Assembly (NCBI RefSeq): GCF_002845275.2
Contig: NZ_CP088149.1
Location: 2,042,501 to 2,106,500 of the forward strand
Direction of reading: 5' to 3'
Origin: Pseudomonas sp. S06B 330
Lineage (GTDB): Bacteria > Pseudomonadota > Gammaproteobacteria > Pseudomonadales > Pseudomonadaceae
Length of the DNA: 64,000 nucleotides
Each line of letters starts with the position of its first letter. Position 1 is the first letter of the stretch. Positions 63,301 to 64,000 of this stretch are shown here, one piece after another. The notes under the pieces are model-generated. The model was not told the origin of the DNA and searched no databases. It saw only the letters and a list, made by a program, of their open reading frames with translations. Both the position numbers and the translations under genes were made by a program.

Positions 63301-64000
63301 CAGATGCCACTGAGCCCCAACGGCAAGCTGGAGCGCAAGGCCCTGCCCAAGCCTGATGCCAACCGTGTGCAGAAAGCCTACGTGGCGCCGCGTACGGCGC
63401 TGGAACAGCAGATCGCCGCGATCTGGCAAGACGTGCTGAAGGTTGCGCAGATCGGTCTGGCCGACAACTTCTTTGAACTTGGTGGCGACTCGATCATCTC
63501 CATCCAGGTGGTCAGCCGTGCCCGCCAGGCCGGTATCCGCTTTACCCCCAAGGACCTGTTCCAGCATCAGACGGTACAGCGCCTGGCGGCAGTGGCCGAA
63601 GTCGGCGACGCGGTGCAAGCCATCGACCAGGGGCCGGTGCACGGTGAAGCACTGCTGCTGCCATTCCAGCACTGGTTCTTCGACACCCTGACGGACAATC
63701 ACCAGCACTGGAACCAATCATTGCTGCTGACACCGCGCGAGCCCTTGTCAGCTGAGGCGCTGGCGTCGGCGCTGGCCACTGTTGCCGATCATCACGACGC
63801 ATTGCGCTTGCGTTTCCAGGCCGGAATTGAAGGTTGGAAGGCGCGGTTCGCCGAGGCTGATGACAGCCTACTGTTGTGGCAGCAGACGGTGGCCGATGAC
63901 GCGCAGTTGCAAGACGTCGCCGACCGCGTGCAGCGCAGCCTTAATCTAGAGCAGGGGCCATTGCTGCGTGCCTTGCTGGCGACCCTGGCCGATGGCAGCC
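60352..64000 (+). CDS. Pyoverdine NRPS, module C-A-T-E (3' end beyond window), predicted D-Ser
   Basis: An open frame of 1216 codons runs off the right edge. C domain HHIVTDG (from residue 182), A domain TSGSTGKPKG (from about 657), T domain GGDSII (about 1044) and the start of an epimerisation domain (LLPFQHWFFDTL, near 1104). The GGDS form of the carrier motif is typical before E domains. Specificity residues read D-V-W-H-I-S-L-I-D, the serine code, so the module should add Ser and epimerise it to D-Ser. It starts MFEQSGRNQQLVERIKGL behind GGAGACGGAAA, overlapping the previous stop by 8 bases. More modules probably follow. Confidence 0.9.
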   Translation, partial: MFEQSGRNQQLVERIKGLSADKRQQMFAKLAQMGIDVAKLPIVPGRAEEQAPLSYAQQRQWFLWQLEPHSSAYHIPAALILRGAVNVADLEKSFATLAERHACLRTRFVESDGQVSQVVDAPAPIAIEHTSLLAQGPERDALLRACVAELSAQPFDLQHGPLLRVRLVRLAEDEHLLVLVLHHIVTDGWSMSLMVEELMACYAAYSQGQAPKLAALAIQYADFAGWQRQWMASGEGERQLAYWKRQLGATEEVLELPCDHPRPATMSDRGARLGIAVPSALVGALRQLAQEQGVSLFVLLLASFQVLLHRYSGQADIRVGVPVANRNRLETERLIGLFVNTQVLAAQLRGDEGFTALLQRIGQQVQDAQAHQDLPFEHLVEALGVARSLSHNPLFQVMHNHQDGVRQAGSLALPGLTVEALEWDAGTAQLDLTLETQDSGHGLSAALIYASDLFEHRSIERMARHWLNLLQGIVADPQATIAGLPLLDGEEQRQIVAQWNATAATYPLDTPVHRLIEQQVRATPDAPALCMGEQQLSYRELDQRANQLAHQLIALGVGPEVLVGIAVERSLEMVIGLLAILKAGGAYVPLDPEYPEERLAYMIEDSRIALLLTQSHLRLPCPAELPVLALDRLALEDFPVHAPALTLDPEQLAYVIYTSGSTGKPKGAGNHHKALTNRLCWMQQAYGLGAGDTVLQKTPFSFDVSVWEFFWPLMTGARLAMAGPGDHRDPRRLVELIHAHQVTTLHFVPSMLQMFLLDEQVTGCTGLRRIICSGEALPVDAQTQVLAKLPTAGLYNLYGPTEAAIDVTHWTCREEGRDSVPIGLPIANLQTYVLDAELQAVPVGVVGELYLGGTGLARGYHRRPALTAERFVTSPFGQGERLYRTGDLASQRADGVIDYRGRIDHQVKIRGLRIELGEIEARLMEQDVVREAVVLAIEGALVAYVVPGEWAPDAQEVLREAIREPLRQTLPDYMVPAQLLFIEQMPLSPNGKLERKALPKPDANRVQKAYVAPRTALEQQIAAIWQDVLKVAQIGLADNFFELGGDSIISIQVVSRARQAGIRFTPKDLFQHQTVQRLAAVAEVGDAVQAIDQGPVHGEALLLPFQHWFFDTLTDNHQHWNQSLLLTPREPLSAEALASALATVADHHDALRLRFQAGIEGWKARFAEADDSLLLWQQTVADDAQLQDVADRVQRSLNLEQGPLLRALLATLADGS

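Overview
The window is a 64 kb stretch of a fluorescent Pseudomonas chromosome. The evidence is high G+C, pyoverdine (pvd/fpv) genes, a mexPQ-opmE-type copper efflux operon, a membrane glucose dehydrogenase beside an OprB porin, and GTAGCCGCTGCC-type REP/REPIN repeats. A P. putida/P. entomophila-like strain fits best, but no 16S or core phylogenetic marker is present to settle the species.

Positions 1-24000 are mostly ordinary core genome. They hold a cut-off response regulator, a TauE/SafE gene with an apparent internal deletion, ilvE, a LysE-type exporter divergent from an Lrp/AsnC regulator, a VOC protein, oprB and gcd, an amidase, tRNA-Gln(TTG), a Rid protein, rlhA, a LysR regulator divergent from ydiJ, a DUF2252 gene, a Ppx/GppA protein, a 27-aa membrane ORF, katG and a DUF3313-type lipoprotein.

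Positions 23966-40804 form a copper-response region. Three promoters have the CueR architecture (TTGACC, dyad in a 19-bp spacer, -10). They precede (i) mexP-mexQ-opmE, (ii) copA, a 2Fe-2S/FAD/NAD reductase, a small secreted protein and copZ, and (iii) a short ORF followed by two haem-oxygenase-like diiron enzymes, two PurB-type lyases and a SAM methyltransferase. Set (iii) has exactly the enzyme content and gene order of the P. aeruginosa PA3519-PA3515 cluster for fluopsin C, a copper-thiohydroxamate antibiotic. Compared with the P. aeruginosa locus as I remember it, copA, the reductase and the secreted protein lie as an extra block between opmE and copZ. The reductase is a plausible electron donor for the diiron enzymes.

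Positions 42158-64000 are a pyoverdine locus. It holds MbtH and a type II thioesterase behind a PvdS-like promoter, the fpvGHJK-CDEF operon for iron release from ferripyoverdine in the periplasm (minus strand), and divergent from it two NRPS genes behind a second PvdS-like promoter. Reading the specificity residues by eye predicts Thr-Thr for the first NRPS and Ser followed by epimerisation for the second, which runs off the window. The two Thr modules share a nearly identical segment of about 1.75 kb.

Inside the pyoverdine locus sits an A+T-richer insertion (about 43820-46230). It carries a beta-propeller-like gene interrupted by an in-frame TGA and an intact CdtB-type (cytolethal distending toxin nuclease) protein fused to an unrecognised N-terminal domain of about 190 residues, with no CdtA or CdtC in the window. 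This is the most novel-looking item here.
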